The translations under genes were made by a program, and so were the position numbers. Positions 39,486 through 47,334 of a DNA stretch of 47,334 nucleotides are shown piece by piece. The notes under the pieces were generated by a model, which saw only the letters and a program-made list of their open reading frames with translations, made no database searches and was not told where the DNA came from. Numbering within the stretch: position 1 is the first letter of the stretch; each line of letters begins with the position of its first letter. Source of the stretch: Aliiglaciecola lipolytica. GTDB taxonomy: Bacteria; Pseudomonadota; Gammaproteobacteria; Enterobacterales; Alteromonadaceae. The stretch covers positions 313 through 47,646 of the forward strand of contig NZ_JAHKPT010000028.1 of assembly GCF_018860635.1 (NCBI RefSeq), given 5' to 3'.

Positions 39486-39561
39486 TATTACCAATAATGG
39501 CGCTATTGGTAATAATAAATGTTAATGTGTGGTTGACACAATGTTGTTGAATTGGTTACAT
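39486..39561 (+). promoter_or_regulatory. operator-like palindrome and promoter for PL6 gene
   Basis: TATTACCAATA (39486-39496) and TATTGGTAATA (39504-39514) form a perfect 11-bp inverted repeat across 7 bases. Nineteen bases further on a promoter reads TTGACA (39533-39538), 17 bp, TTACAT (39556-39561), giving a transcript leader of about 185 bases before the PL6 start. The palindrome upstream of -35 suits an activator or a looping repressor. The binder is unknown. Confidence 0.7.
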
Positions 39562-39752
39562 TGTCTATTCGATATTCATTACTTTAATTATTGCAATTCA
39601 AAGCCTAAGCTTAGTTGACGCACAAGTAATAGTGTCAGTAACAAATAAATCATGTATGGTTTCCACTACATACAATGCCAACCAGAGCTCATCGTATTAA
39701 TAATACTGAAAGGGTTCTACTTATTTTTAAAAATGGAATTAGGTCGTGTTGA

Positions 39753-42077
39753 ATGTTTGCTAAAAAATTCTCTTTTCCTCGTATCGTCGCTCTTACCATG
39801 GTTGTTTCAGTTGTGGGTTGTAGCGCATCTTCTCAAAATGCTGACACTAGCAAAAACTCAACTAGCCAATCAGCTTCTGCTGAAATGCTCAAAACCGCAG
39901 ATGGTATTTTGATTAACAACCAACAGCAGTTTTTAGAAGCAGCGGCGTCATTACAACCTGGCGATACCTTAATTCTCGCTGACAAAGAATGGAAAGATTT
40001 TGAAATTCTTTTAAAAGGTAAAGGCACAGCTGAAAAACCAATTACCCTAAAAGCCCAAACCAAAGGCAAAGTCATTTTAACCGGACTTTCTAACTTACGT
40101 TTATCTGGTGAATATTTGGTTGTTGAAGGACTCGTATTTAAAGACGGATACAGCCCCACTGGTGAAGTGATTTCGTTCAGAGAAGACGCTAACACCTTAG
40201 CTTATAATTCACGGGTAACCGAAGTCGTTATTGATGGATTTAGCAACACGGACAAATTTAATGCGGATAAATGGGTTGTTTTATACGGCAAGAATAACCG
40301 TTTTGACCACAGCCATTTAGAAGGTAAAAACAATGCTGGTGTGACCATGGCGGTTAGACTGAATACAGAAGATAGCCAACAGAACCATCACCGCATAGAT
40401 CATAACTACTTCGGTCCACGTCCAATCCTTGGCTCTAACGGTGGCGAAACACTGCGTATTGGTACCAGTAAGTACTCTTTAACAGACTCTTTCACAGTGG
40501 TTGAAAATAATTACTTTGAACGTTGTAACGGTGAAGTGGAAATCATTTCTAATAAATCTGGTAAAAACCAATTCCTTAATAACGTATTTTTAGAAAGCCG
40601 CGGAACCTTAACTCTACGTCATGGTAACGGTAACGTAGTCGAAGGCAACGTATTCTTCGGTAATGGCAAAGACCATACTGGTGGTATTCGTGTCATCAAC
40701 GCTGACCAAACCATTCGCAACAACTATATGGAAGGGTTAACAGGAATTCGTTTTGGTGGTGGCTTTACTATTCTAAACGGCGTGCCTAATTCAACTATTA
40801 ACCGCTATCATCAAGTTAAAAACGCGACAATCGAAAACAACACTATTGTTAACGTCGACAACATTAACTTGGCTGGCGGCAGTGACAGTGAGCGTACTGC
40901 AACACCAATTGACAGCAGCTTTTCAAATAATTTGATCATCAATGCTGACGGCAGTAATCCTTTTAAAATATTTGATGATGTTTCAGGTATTACCTTTGCC
41001 AACAACATTGCCAGCCAGTCTCCACAAGAAGAGATTGCTTCAGGTTTCACAATACACAAAAGTGATTTGGTCAGAGGCGATAATGGTCTTCTTCAAAGTG
41101 CCAGCGCACAGCAAGCCAATGTTGGTGCTGCAGCGTCACTTAAGCCTATTGCTAAAGATGAAACCGGTGTAAGTTGGTATCCTAAAGCCGACGCACCTGT
41201 TGAGTTTGATTCTGCAGGTGTGGTGAATGTTTCTTCAGCCGAAGAGCTTATGAAAACAATCGGTGAAGTAGCAGACGGCAGCGTCATAATGCTTGCGCCA
41301 GGTAACTATGATCTAAACAAACAACTACAAGTGAAGTCTGTGGTAACCCTTAAAGCCGCTACTCCACGTTCCGTTACTCTTTATCCAATGCGCTCTTTGA
41401 CTTTTGAAATAGAAGATGGCGGCAGCTTGAAATTAGATGGACTGAATATTTCAGGCGTTAAAACTCCAGACAATGCAGGTAATGTGTTAATTAGAAATAC
41501 CAAATTACCCACCCTGCATAATTACAAATTGACCATCAACAATACGCATATCACCGATTTAAATGTGAACCACTCGGCCCATGTGTTTGACTCTGGTTAT
41601 CGCAGCATGGCCGAAAATATTGAGATTACTGATAGTGTTTTCAAAAATATCACGGGTGATGTTCTACGCTTAGACAAAGAACAAGATGATTTGGGCATTT
41701 ATAATGCGGAATACGTCACTATCAAAAATTCTAGTTTTGTGAACATTGAAGGTGCGGTTGCGAAAGTCTATCGTGGCGGTACAGATGAAAGTACTTTTGG
41801 TCCACATTTTAGAATGACCAACAGCACAGTTGAAAATGTTGGTGGCGGCAAACGTAATAAATCTGCTTCTGCTATCTTCCTTTTAGGTGTTCAACAGACT
41901 CTATTAGAGGGAAATCAGTTTACGCAAAGCAAGGTCATCACTATCGATCATACTGTTGGCGAGCCGCGTACCCAGATATTGAACAATACATTTACTAAAA
42001 CACTTTTACCGGTAGTGACAGAAACCTTTGCTAAGGGTCCTTCTACTGCGGTTATGAAAGGTAATGTTTCTAAGTGA
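39753..42077 (+). CDS. PL6-family alginate lyase lipoprotein, two beta-helix domains
   Basis: A 774-residue lyase with a lipoprotein signal peptide (lipobox VVGC, C23), so it is probably anchored to the outer membrane. Residues about 48-440 form the PL6 parallel beta-helix, with conserved catalytic residues at K268 (IISNKSGKN) and R289 (TLTLRHGNGN), equivalent to K249/R270 in studied PL6 enzymes. A linker leads to a second beta-helix domain (about 480-770), as in long two-domain PL6 lyases. It cleaves alginate by beta-elimination; poly-M, poly-G or MG preference is not readable. The MFS and PL7 genes follow on the same strand. Confidence 0.9.
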   Translation: MFAKKFSFPRIVALTMVVSVVGCSASSQNADTSKNSTSQSASAEMLKTADGILINNQQQFLEAAASLQPGDTLILADKEWKDFEILLKGKGTAEKPITLKAQTKGKVILTGLSNLRLSGEYLVVEGLVFKDGYSPTGEVISFREDANTLAYNSRVTEVVIDGFSNTDKFNADKWVVLYGKNNRFDHSHLEGKNNAGVTMAVRLNTEDSQQNHHRIDHNYFGPRPILGSNGGETLRIGTSKYSLTDSFTVVENNYFERCNGEVEIISNKSGKNQFLNNVFLESRGTLTLRHGNGNVVEGNVFFGNGKDHTGGIRVINADQTIRNNYMEGLTGIRFGGGFTILNGVPNSTINRYHQVKNATIENNTIVNVDNINLAGGSDSERTATPIDSSFSNNLIINADGSNPFKIFDDVSGITFANNIASQSPQEEIASGFTIHKSDLVRGDNGLLQSASAQQANVGAAASLKPIAKDETGVSWYPKADAPVEFDSAGVVNVSSAEELMKTIGEVADGSVIMLAPGNYDLNKQLQVKSVVTLKAATPRSVTLYPMRSLTFEIEDGGSLKLDGLNISGVKTPDNAGNVLIRNTKLPTLHNYKLTINNTHITDLNVNHSAHVFDSGYRSMAENIEITDSVFKNITGDVLRLDKEQDDLGIYNAEYVTIKNSSFVNIEGAVAKVYRGGTDESTFGPHFRMTNSTVENVGGGKRNKSASAIFLLGVQQTLLEGNQFTQSKVITIDHTVGEPRTQILNNTFTKTLLPVVTETFAKGPSTAVMKGNVSK

Positions 42078-42101
42078 AGCAATAAAACCAAGACAGCGAA
42101 A

Positions 42102-42140
42102 CCGTGCTCACCTAGTCTTATAAAGAATATGTGAGCACGG
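42102..42140 (+). terminator. hairpin after PL6 gene
   Basis: CCGTGCTCAC (42102-42111) and GTGAGCACGG (42131-42140) are a perfect 10-bp inverted repeat with a 19-base AT-rich loop, 24 bases after the PL6 stop codon. There is no T-run, so it may be an attenuator or an mRNA-stabilising hairpin rather than a full terminator. Confidence 0.5.
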
Positions 42141-42249
42141 CATTATGCAAGGGTTTCGAGATTAATGAAGGTTCTAAAAGTTAACCAACAAACGTAATCA
42201 TAAACGTAAAGAATAATATTATTAGCATCAGGTATAGGTAAACATAAAC

Positions 42250-43542
42250 ATGAAGAATTTAAGATGGTGGGTTATTGCTCTCGTTGCTCTGGCAACGGTA
42301 GTGAACTATATCGACAGACAATCCTTGAGCGTACTCTGGCCATTCATGGGTAAGGAAATTTATCCTGAAAAAACTGATGCAGAGTTGAAAGAAGTCTACG
42401 GTATTATCAGTATTGTTTTCTTATTCTCGTACGCGTTTGGACAAGCGTTATTTGGTAAGATTTTCGATTGGGTCGGAACCCGAATGGGTTTCGTACTGTC
42501 CATCGGAATCTGGTCTTTGGCGACGATTATGCACGCCTTTGCCCAAGGTATCTTAACCTTTAGTATCTTTAGATCGATTTTAGGTATTTCTGAGGCAGGT
42601 AACTGGCCCGGCGCTGCTAAAGCGAATGCGGAATGGTTTCCAACCCGTGAAAGAGCGCTAGCTCAAGGGATATTCAACTCAGGCGCAGCAATCGGCGGGA
42701 TAGTTTCAATTCCGTTAATCGCCTACCTTGCATTGTTTTTCAGTTGGAAAGCAATATTTGTGATTGTAGGTTGTACCGGACTACTTTGGCTTATTCCTTG
42801 GTTGATTGTTGTTAAATCTCCTCCTGGATCTCACCCTTGGATCACTGAAGAAGAGCGCGAATACATACTGACTGGTCAGAAAAATGAAGTGAAATGTGAA
42901 AATGGCATCAGCGCGCCAGAGTACACACCAACTACAGGTCAACTGTTATCTCATAAACAAAGTTGGGGCGTAATTATTGCTACCGCAGCAATCGACCCAA
43001 TCTGGTGGTTGTTTATTGTTTGGATTCCTACCTATTTGGTTGAAGTCTATCAAATGGATGTTAAGGGCTTGGCGATTTACGGTTGGGTTCCTTATGTTGG
43101 TGCGATGCTAGGCGCATGGTTTGGTGGCCTACTTGCTCAAAATCGTCTTAAAGCCGGCTGGACAGTAAATAAAACCAGAAAACTGGTTATCACTATGGGT
43201 TGCTTAATCATGCTGCCTGCATTGTTAATGCTGTCTGACCCAGGTGGAGAAGTTGCTGCTGTACTTATTATGGCGACCATCTTGTTCGGTTTCCAAACCT
43301 CTATTGGTAATGTTCAAACACTGCCAAGTGATTTGTTTGGCGGAAAATCTGTTGGTACTTTATCGGGCTTTGCTGGGATGGCCGCTAAGTTGGCTGCCGG
43401 TGTGTTGATTTATCTAGTGCCCTCATTAACTGCCGACGGTAACTACACAGTGGTATTTGTGATTGGTGCTGCGTTAGCGATACTAGCAATGGCAAGTATT
43501 TGGATATTGTGTCCTAAAATAGAGCCTGTAGAAGCCAAATAG
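42250..43542 (+). CDS. MFS transporter, probable hexuronate/alginate-product permease
   Basis: A 430-residue inner-membrane carrier of the major facilitator superfamily, anion:cation symporter (ExuT-like) group. The N-terminus WWVIALVALATVVNYIDRQS, the loop GRTRMGF-type segment (DWVGTRMGFVLSI) and EAGNWPGAAKANAEWFPTRERALAQ match hexuronate permeases. About twelve helices are evident. In this locus it probably imports unsaturated uronates or DEH made by the lyases (inference). It lies 172 bases after the PL6 gene; the PL7 start codon is 34 bases downstream. Confidence 0.88.
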   Translation: MKNLRWWVIALVALATVVNYIDRQSLSVLWPFMGKEIYPEKTDAELKEVYGIISIVFLFSYAFGQALFGKIFDWVGTRMGFVLSIGIWSLATIMHAFAQGILTFSIFRSILGISEAGNWPGAAKANAEWFPTRERALAQGIFNSGAAIGGIVSIPLIAYLALFFSWKAIFVIVGCTGLLWLIPWLIVVKSPPGSHPWITEEEREYILTGQKNEVKCENGISAPEYTPTTGQLLSHKQSWGVIIATAAIDPIWWLFIVWIPTYLVEVYQMDVKGLAIYGWVPYVGAMLGAWFGGLLAQNRLKAGWTVNKTRKLVITMGCLIMLPALLMLSDPGGEVAAVLIMATILFGFQTSIGNVQTLPSDLFGGKSVGTLSGFAGMAAKLAAGVLIYLVPSLTADGNYTVVFVIGAALAILAMASIWILCPKIEPVEAK

Positions 43543-43576
43543 TGCTGTGGGTTTGTTAAAGATGTGGGGGAGTTCA

Positions 43577-44572
43577 ATGTTAAGTTTACGCAGTATTTGT
43601 TGTAGTTCTCTGATCGGCCTAGCTGTTTCAGCTGCGCCTTTCGGTTATGCAAATCAAGCAACTCAAGCAAACAACCAAAGCTATATACCTGAGTCTCACC
43701 GGGCCCTTGCTGACGGTGTTTTGCTAGGTAACTTTGACTCTCTCGATCCAACTAAAAAGCCAAGTGAAAACTTTGATTTGTTAGATTGGACACTGACACT
43801 ACCTACCGACCTTAATAAAGATAAAAAAGCCGATATCATATACGAAAGACCATTAAGCGGCGGCTTTGAGCTAAAACCGCTTTTTTATACAGCAGATGAT
43901 GGTGGGATGGTTTTTGCCTGTCCCAATGTAGGCGCTAAAACCTCCAAAAACACCAAGTACGCTCGAACTGAACTTCGTGAAATGTTAAGGCGTGGAAATA
44001 CTCGTATTAAAACCCAAGGCATAACTGAAAATAACTGGGTATTCGATGCAGCTCATGGCTCGGTCAAAAGGAAAGCGGGTGCCATTGAGGGGAGCTTAGA
44101 AGCGACCTTAGCGGTGAACCGCGTGTCAACCACCGGCGATGAGAAAAAGCTAGGGCGGGTTATCATTGGCCAAATCCATGCCACTGATGATGAACCTATT
44201 CGACTCTATTATCGCAAGCTGCCTAATAATTCTAAAGGTTCGGTGTACTTTGCTCATGAAATTAATGGTGGAGATGATGAGTGGATAAACCTAATTGGTA
44301 CGCGCTCACACACCCTAGCTAATCCGGAAGATGGCATCGAATTAAACGAAAAGTTTAGTTATAAGATCACGGTCGAAAACAATATTCTTTTCGTCACTTT
44401 GATTCGCCAAGGCAAACCCAATATCACCAAATCATTTGATATGAGTGACAGCGGCTACCACAAAAATAACCAATACATGTATTTTAAAGCCGGTGTTTAT
44501 AATCAAAACAACGGCGGCGAACCCAAAGATTACGTGCAAGCCACTTTTTATCATCTAGACAATCAGCACTAG
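43577..44572 (+). CDS. secreted PL7-family alginate lyase
   Basis: A 331-residue enzyme with a signal peptide (SLIGLAVSAAPFGYA). All three PL7 signature blocks are intact: RTELREMLRRGN, QIHATDDEP (the QIH variant, usually linked to G-containing substrate) and YFKAGVYNQNN. It would act as an endolyase in the periplasm or outside the cell. GGGGGAG before ATG 43577 decides the start; a longer frame from 43547 lacks a ribosome-binding site. Its TAG stop codon touches the first GTAG of the REP array. Confidence 0.92.
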   Translation: MLSLRSICCSSLIGLAVSAAPFGYANQATQANNQSYIPESHRALADGVLLGNFDSLDPTKKPSENFDLLDWTLTLPTDLNKDKKADIIYERPLSGGFELKPLFYTADDGGMVFACPNVGAKTSKNTKYARTELREMLRRGNTRIKTQGITENNWVFDAAHGSVKRKAGAIEGSLEATLAVNRVSTTGDEKKLGRVIIGQIHATDDEPIRLYYRKLPNNSKGSVYFAHEINGGDDEWINLIGTRSHTLANPEDGIELNEKFSYKITVENNILFVTLIRQGKPNITKSFDMSDSGYHKNNQYMYFKAGVYNQNNGGEPKDYVQATFYHLDNQH

Positions 44573-45326
44573 TAGCATGGCCTTCAGGCCGTGGAATCCA
44601 TCACATCACCCACGGGGTTAAAACACCCGCCTACAGGTGGAATCTGTACATCATGGTAAACGCGGGTTGTAGCATGGCCATTAGGCCATGGAATCTATCT
44701 AATCCCCCGCGGGGCTAAAACACCCGCCTACAGGGGGGAATGGGACGCATCATGGTAAACGCGGGTTGTAGCATGGCCTTCAGGCCATGGAATCCATCGA
44801 ACCACACGCGCGGGGTTAAAACACCCGCCTACAGGGTGGAATCCGATACATCATGGTAAACGCGGGTTGTAGCATGGCCTTTAGGCCATGGAATCCATCG
44901 AACCACACGCGCGGGGTTAAAACACCCGCCTACAGGTTGGAATCCGATACATCATGGTAAACGCAGGGTGTAGCGTGGCCTTTAGGCCATGGAACCCATC
45001 AAATCACCCGCGGGGTTAAAACACCCGCCTACAGGTGGAATCCGATACATCATGGTAAACGCAGGGTGTAGCATGGCCTTTAGGCCATGGAATCCATCGA
45101 ACCACCCGCGGGGCTAAAACACCCGCCTACAGGGGGGAATGGGACGCATCATGGTAAACGCGGGTTGTAGCATGGCCTTTAGGCCATGGAATCCATCAAA
45201 TCATCCACGGGGTTAAAACACCCGCCTACAGGTGAAATCCGATACATCATGGTAAACGCGGGTTGTAGCACGGGCTTCAGGCCATGGAATCCATCAAATC
45301 ATCCACGGGGTTAAAACACCCCCACT
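44572..45326. repeat. REP-doublet tandem array, eight units
   Basis: Eight tandem units begin at 44573, 44670, 44769, 44870, 44971, 45069, 45168 and 45266 (period 97-101 bases). Each unit is a GTAG-headed B palindrome (GCATGGCCTTTAGGCCATG), a linker (AATCCATCGAACCACC or similar) and an inverted A palindrome (CGCGGGGTTAAAACACCCGC followed by CTACA). A 35-base spacer (GGTGGAATCCGATACATC, ATGGTAAACGCGGGT) separates doublets. The last A copy is damaged. It fills the whole gap between two convergent PL7 genes and may act as a transcription barrier. Confidence 0.88.
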
Positions 45327-45336
45327 ATTTTACGCT

Positions 45337-46806
45337 TTACTCGCTGGCGCTATAACCTGTGTGACTATTCTTAATTTCGTAAAAGGTGGCCTGGGCGTAT
45401 TCATCAGGATCACTTGAATTATTCAGGTGATAAACCCCGACTTTGAAATAATGATACTGGCCGTCTTGGTCGTACAAGCTTTCGCTCATATCGTAATTGG
45501 CAACCACATCACTTTTTCCTTCACGGCTTATTGTCACCGTCAGCAAATTAACGTTAACACTAATCTGATAACTAAACTTCTCGTCCAATGCGATCCCATC
45601 TGAAGGATTACTCGCTGAATTGCTTCTCGAACCTATCATCTCAACATAGGTTTCAATATTATCACCGTCGCTGTCTTTAACACGACTCTCGTGAGCAAAG
45701 TAGACAGAACCGAGATTATTGCCCGGCAGTTTTCGATAATATAAACGCACAGGCTCATCATCGTTAGCATGGATCTGACCAATCACTACCCGTCCAATTT
45801 GATAATCTTCGCCTGTGGTTGTGACTTTATTAACCGCTAACGAAACTCGCAGGTCTCCGTCTACGCCGCCAGCATTAGCTTGACCTTGTGAGGAAGCACT
45901 GGCAAAAACCCAGTTATTTTTGTTTACACCTTGAGTGCTAATTGATGTGTTACCGCGGCGTAACATTTCTCGCAATTCTACCCGCACATAACTTGTGTTT
46001 TGCGAGGTTTTAAAGCCGTAACTTGGTGAACGCATGACTATGCCATTGTCAGCAGAAGCATAAAAATACTCGGAATTGGTGTAACCCGCAGCTAGTTCAG
46101 TCTCAAAAATGGAGTCTGAAGTTCCGCTGTTATCCTCATCAGTTGGTACACTTAAATACCAATCTAATAAGTCGATACCCACTTCATTGGGGAAAATATC
46201 TGCAAACTCGCCATTTGCCTCTTTGCAGCTATGGACTTGTATCTCGACAATACTGTTGAATGTGTTTTCACTGTTTCCATCAGCAATAATCTTGATGTAG
46301 CGAGCATCAGACTCGACCAAGTTGACCAACTCAAAGCCGCTGTGCTTGCCACTTGATTCTGCGTCGTTAAGCACACTAGTCCAACTGGCATTTTGAAGTG
46401 AAGTATCCGCCGAGGTTTCTACCGAAAAGTAGGCATTACGTTCATTGCCTTTGTACCACTTAATCGTTAAAGCCCCGACTACTTTGCTACTACCAAGATC
46501 TAGTATTAACTCTTTATTTGAGCCATTACTTGTCCATCTTGATTCAGGAGTGGTCAATCCATCAACCGCATTTGCAGGTGGATATCCACTTTCAAAACTA
46601 CCATCATCACTAGCAGCAGTAATAGCGTATATCTCGTTTACACAGACCTCTGGTGTAGGCTCAACAACCACTGGAGGAATGACTGGTGGCGTTGCGGTAC
46701 TTCCACTACTTCCGCCACAAGCACTGATCCCAATCGACAACATCATGACTATCAAGGCATGGACCTTTTGGCTTTGATTGTGGCTATGTAACCGCTTTCG
46801 AAACAT
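45337..46806 (-). CDS. CBM32-PL7 alginate lyase lipoprotein
   Basis: A 489-residue lipoprotein (lipobox ISAC then GGSSGS, a Pro-rich linker PPVIPPVVVEPTPE). Residues about 55-193 form a discoidin/CBM32-type carbohydrate-binding module (ANAVDGLTTPESRWTSNGS; ARYIKIIADGNSENTFNSIV), followed by a PL7 catalytic domain (about 205-485) with RVELREMLRRGN and QIHANDDEP. The third signature reads YFKVGVYHLNN, so the usual Gln is Leu, unlike the secreted PL7 gene (YFKAGVYNQNN). The binding module and lipid anchor suggest surface capture of polymer. It converges with the other PL7 gene across the REP array and is on its own transcript. Confidence 0.9.
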   Translation of the reverse strand: MFRKRLHSHNQSQKVHALIVMMLSIGISACGGSSGSTATPPVIPPVVVEPTPEVCVNEIYAITAASDDGSFESGYPPANAVDGLTTPESRWTSNGSNKELILDLGSSKVVGALTIKWYKGNERNAYFSVETSADTSLQNASWTSVLNDAESSGKHSGFELVNLVESDARYIKIIADGNSENTFNSIVEIQVHSCKEANGEFADIFPNEVGIDLLDWYLSVPTDEDNSGTSDSIFETELAAGYTNSEYFYASADNGIVMRSPSYGFKTSQNTSYVRVELREMLRRGNTSISTQGVNKNNWVFASASSQGQANAGGVDGDLRVSLAVNKVTTTGEDYQIGRVVIGQIHANDDEPVRLYYRKLPGNNLGSVYFAHESRVKDSDGDNIETYVEMIGSRSNSASNPSDGIALDEKFSYQISVNVNLLTVTISREGKSDVVANYDMSESLYDQDGQYHYFKVGVYHLNNSSDPDEYAQATFYEIKNSHTGYSASE

Positions 46807-46966
46807 ACGTTTCCCCTACAAAATGTAAAATTAATGTTACTTCAATAAAAGGATTATATGCGTAAAAATTAGTTACTCCAAGAATAATGTAAGACCAATT
46901 TGAGTTTTTGGTTATATTTGTTTGGTTAACCAGAATCCGACGTCTCTAAGGGGATTTATCGCCTTT
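46807..46966 (-). promoter_or_regulatory. upstream region of CBM32-PL7 gene with palindrome
   Basis: The region must contain the promoter of the minus-strand PL7 gene. TGGTTAACCA (46923-46932) is a perfect 10-bp palindrome. On the minus strand it extends to GGTTAACCAAACAAA, close to GTTAACCAACAAAC at 42180-42193 ahead of the MFS gene. A shared regulator site is possible but unproven. Confidence 0.4.
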
Positions 46967-47334
46967 GTAGCATGGCCTTCAGGCCATGGAATCTATCTAA
47001 TCACTTGCGGGGCTAAAGCACCCGCCTACAGGGTTGAATCCATCAAATCACACGCGCGGGATTAAAACACCCGCCTACGGGGGGAATGCAATACATCATG
47101 GTAAACGCGGGGTTGTAGCATGGCCTTTAGGTCATGGAACCCATCTAATCACTCGCGGGGTTAAAGCACCCGCCTACAGGGTTGAATCCATCAAATCACA
47201 CGCGCGGGATTAAAACACCCGCCTACGGGGGGAATGCAATACATCATGGTAAACGCGGGGTTGTAGCATGGCCTTTAGGCCATGGAATCTATCTAATCAC
47301 GCGCGGGGTTAAAACACCCGCCTACAGGGTTGAA
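46967..47334. repeat. REP array with 148-base units, running off the window
   Basis: B-type palindromes start at 46968, 47116 and 47264, exactly 148 bases apart. Each unit contains one B palindrome and two inverted A palindromes, instead of the one-to-one doublets of the array at 44572-45326, so units were amplified in a different frame. The first two units are nearly identical, suggesting recent duplication. The array continues past the right edge. Confidence 0.85.

Noticed and set aside
39652-39912. 86-codon frame overlapping the PL6 start
   Set aside because: It reads through the PL6 signal sequence in another frame and has no ribosome-binding site; the PL6 frame is clearly the coding one.
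44572-45326. Possible CRISPR array (regular period near 99 bases)
   Set aside because: Both the repeats and the intervening sequences are conserved between units, repeats are palindromic REP types, and no cas genes are present.

Overview
The window looks like chromosomal DNA of a marine gammaproteobacterium of the Alteromonadales (a Paraglaciecola/Glaciecola/Alteromonas-type genome). The case rests on the housekeeping genes (recG, rsmJ, yhiN), a Shewanella-type nitric-oxide (H-NOX) signalling locus, an alginate-utilisation locus with PL6 and PL7 lyases, and dense arrays of REP-like palindromes. This is inferred from protein recognition alone; no search was run.

Layout. (1) 1-7502, core genome: a secreted thioredoxin-fold protein, an MscS-type channel, recG, rsmJ, a Prx5 peroxiredoxin, a REP array and yhiN. 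(2) 7505-28702, a 21.2 kb Tn7-like transposon sitting two bases behind the yhiN stop codon. Its tns-proximal end has a recognisable Tn7-type tip (TGTGGGC...) and three TnsB-type repeats. It carries tnsA-tnsB-tnsC-tnsD plus a second divergent TniQ-like gene. Next come a degenerate tyrosine recombinase, a decayed stretch, a complete heavy-metal resistance cargo (RND efflux czcCBA type, a Cys/His-rich periplasmic protein, two CDF transporters, DUF3703 and a MerR-family regulator with a textbook 19-bp-spacer operator), and a distal group of probable defence genes (Abi_C-type protein, (p)ppGpp-hydrolase-like HD protein, DUF2971 protein). The distal end carries four TnsB-type repeats spaced 33-34 bp. 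(3) 28743-38145, an NO/c-di-GMP signalling locus resembling the Hno network of Shewanella: H-NOX sensor, HnoK-like kinase, HnoD-like degenerate HD-GYP regulator, HnoC-like HTH-REC regulator and HnoB-like EAL regulator. Embedded in it are a PhnD-like periplasmic binding protein coupled to a second membrane kinase, and an outer-membrane barrel. A 9-bp-periodic direct-repeat array lies in the divergent hnoC/porin promoter. (4) 38590-46806, alginate utilisation: SDR reductase (probable DEH reductase), two-domain PL6 lipoprotein lyase, MFS uptake permease, secreted PL7 lyase and a CBM32-PL7 lipoprotein. The two PL7 genes are separated by an eight-unit REP-doublet array, and another array lies beyond the second.

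How parts work together. The transposon inserts harmlessly behind yhiN and delivers metal efflux plus defence cargo. In the signalling locus two homologous kinases, one reading NO through H-NOX and one probably reading a periplasmic ligand, appear placed to feed the same three response regulators controlling c-di-GMP. In the alginate locus, secreted or surface lyases cut alginate, the permease imports products, and the SDR reduces the unsaturated-uronate-derived keto sugar. There are no rRNA, tRNA or CRISPR features that I can see.
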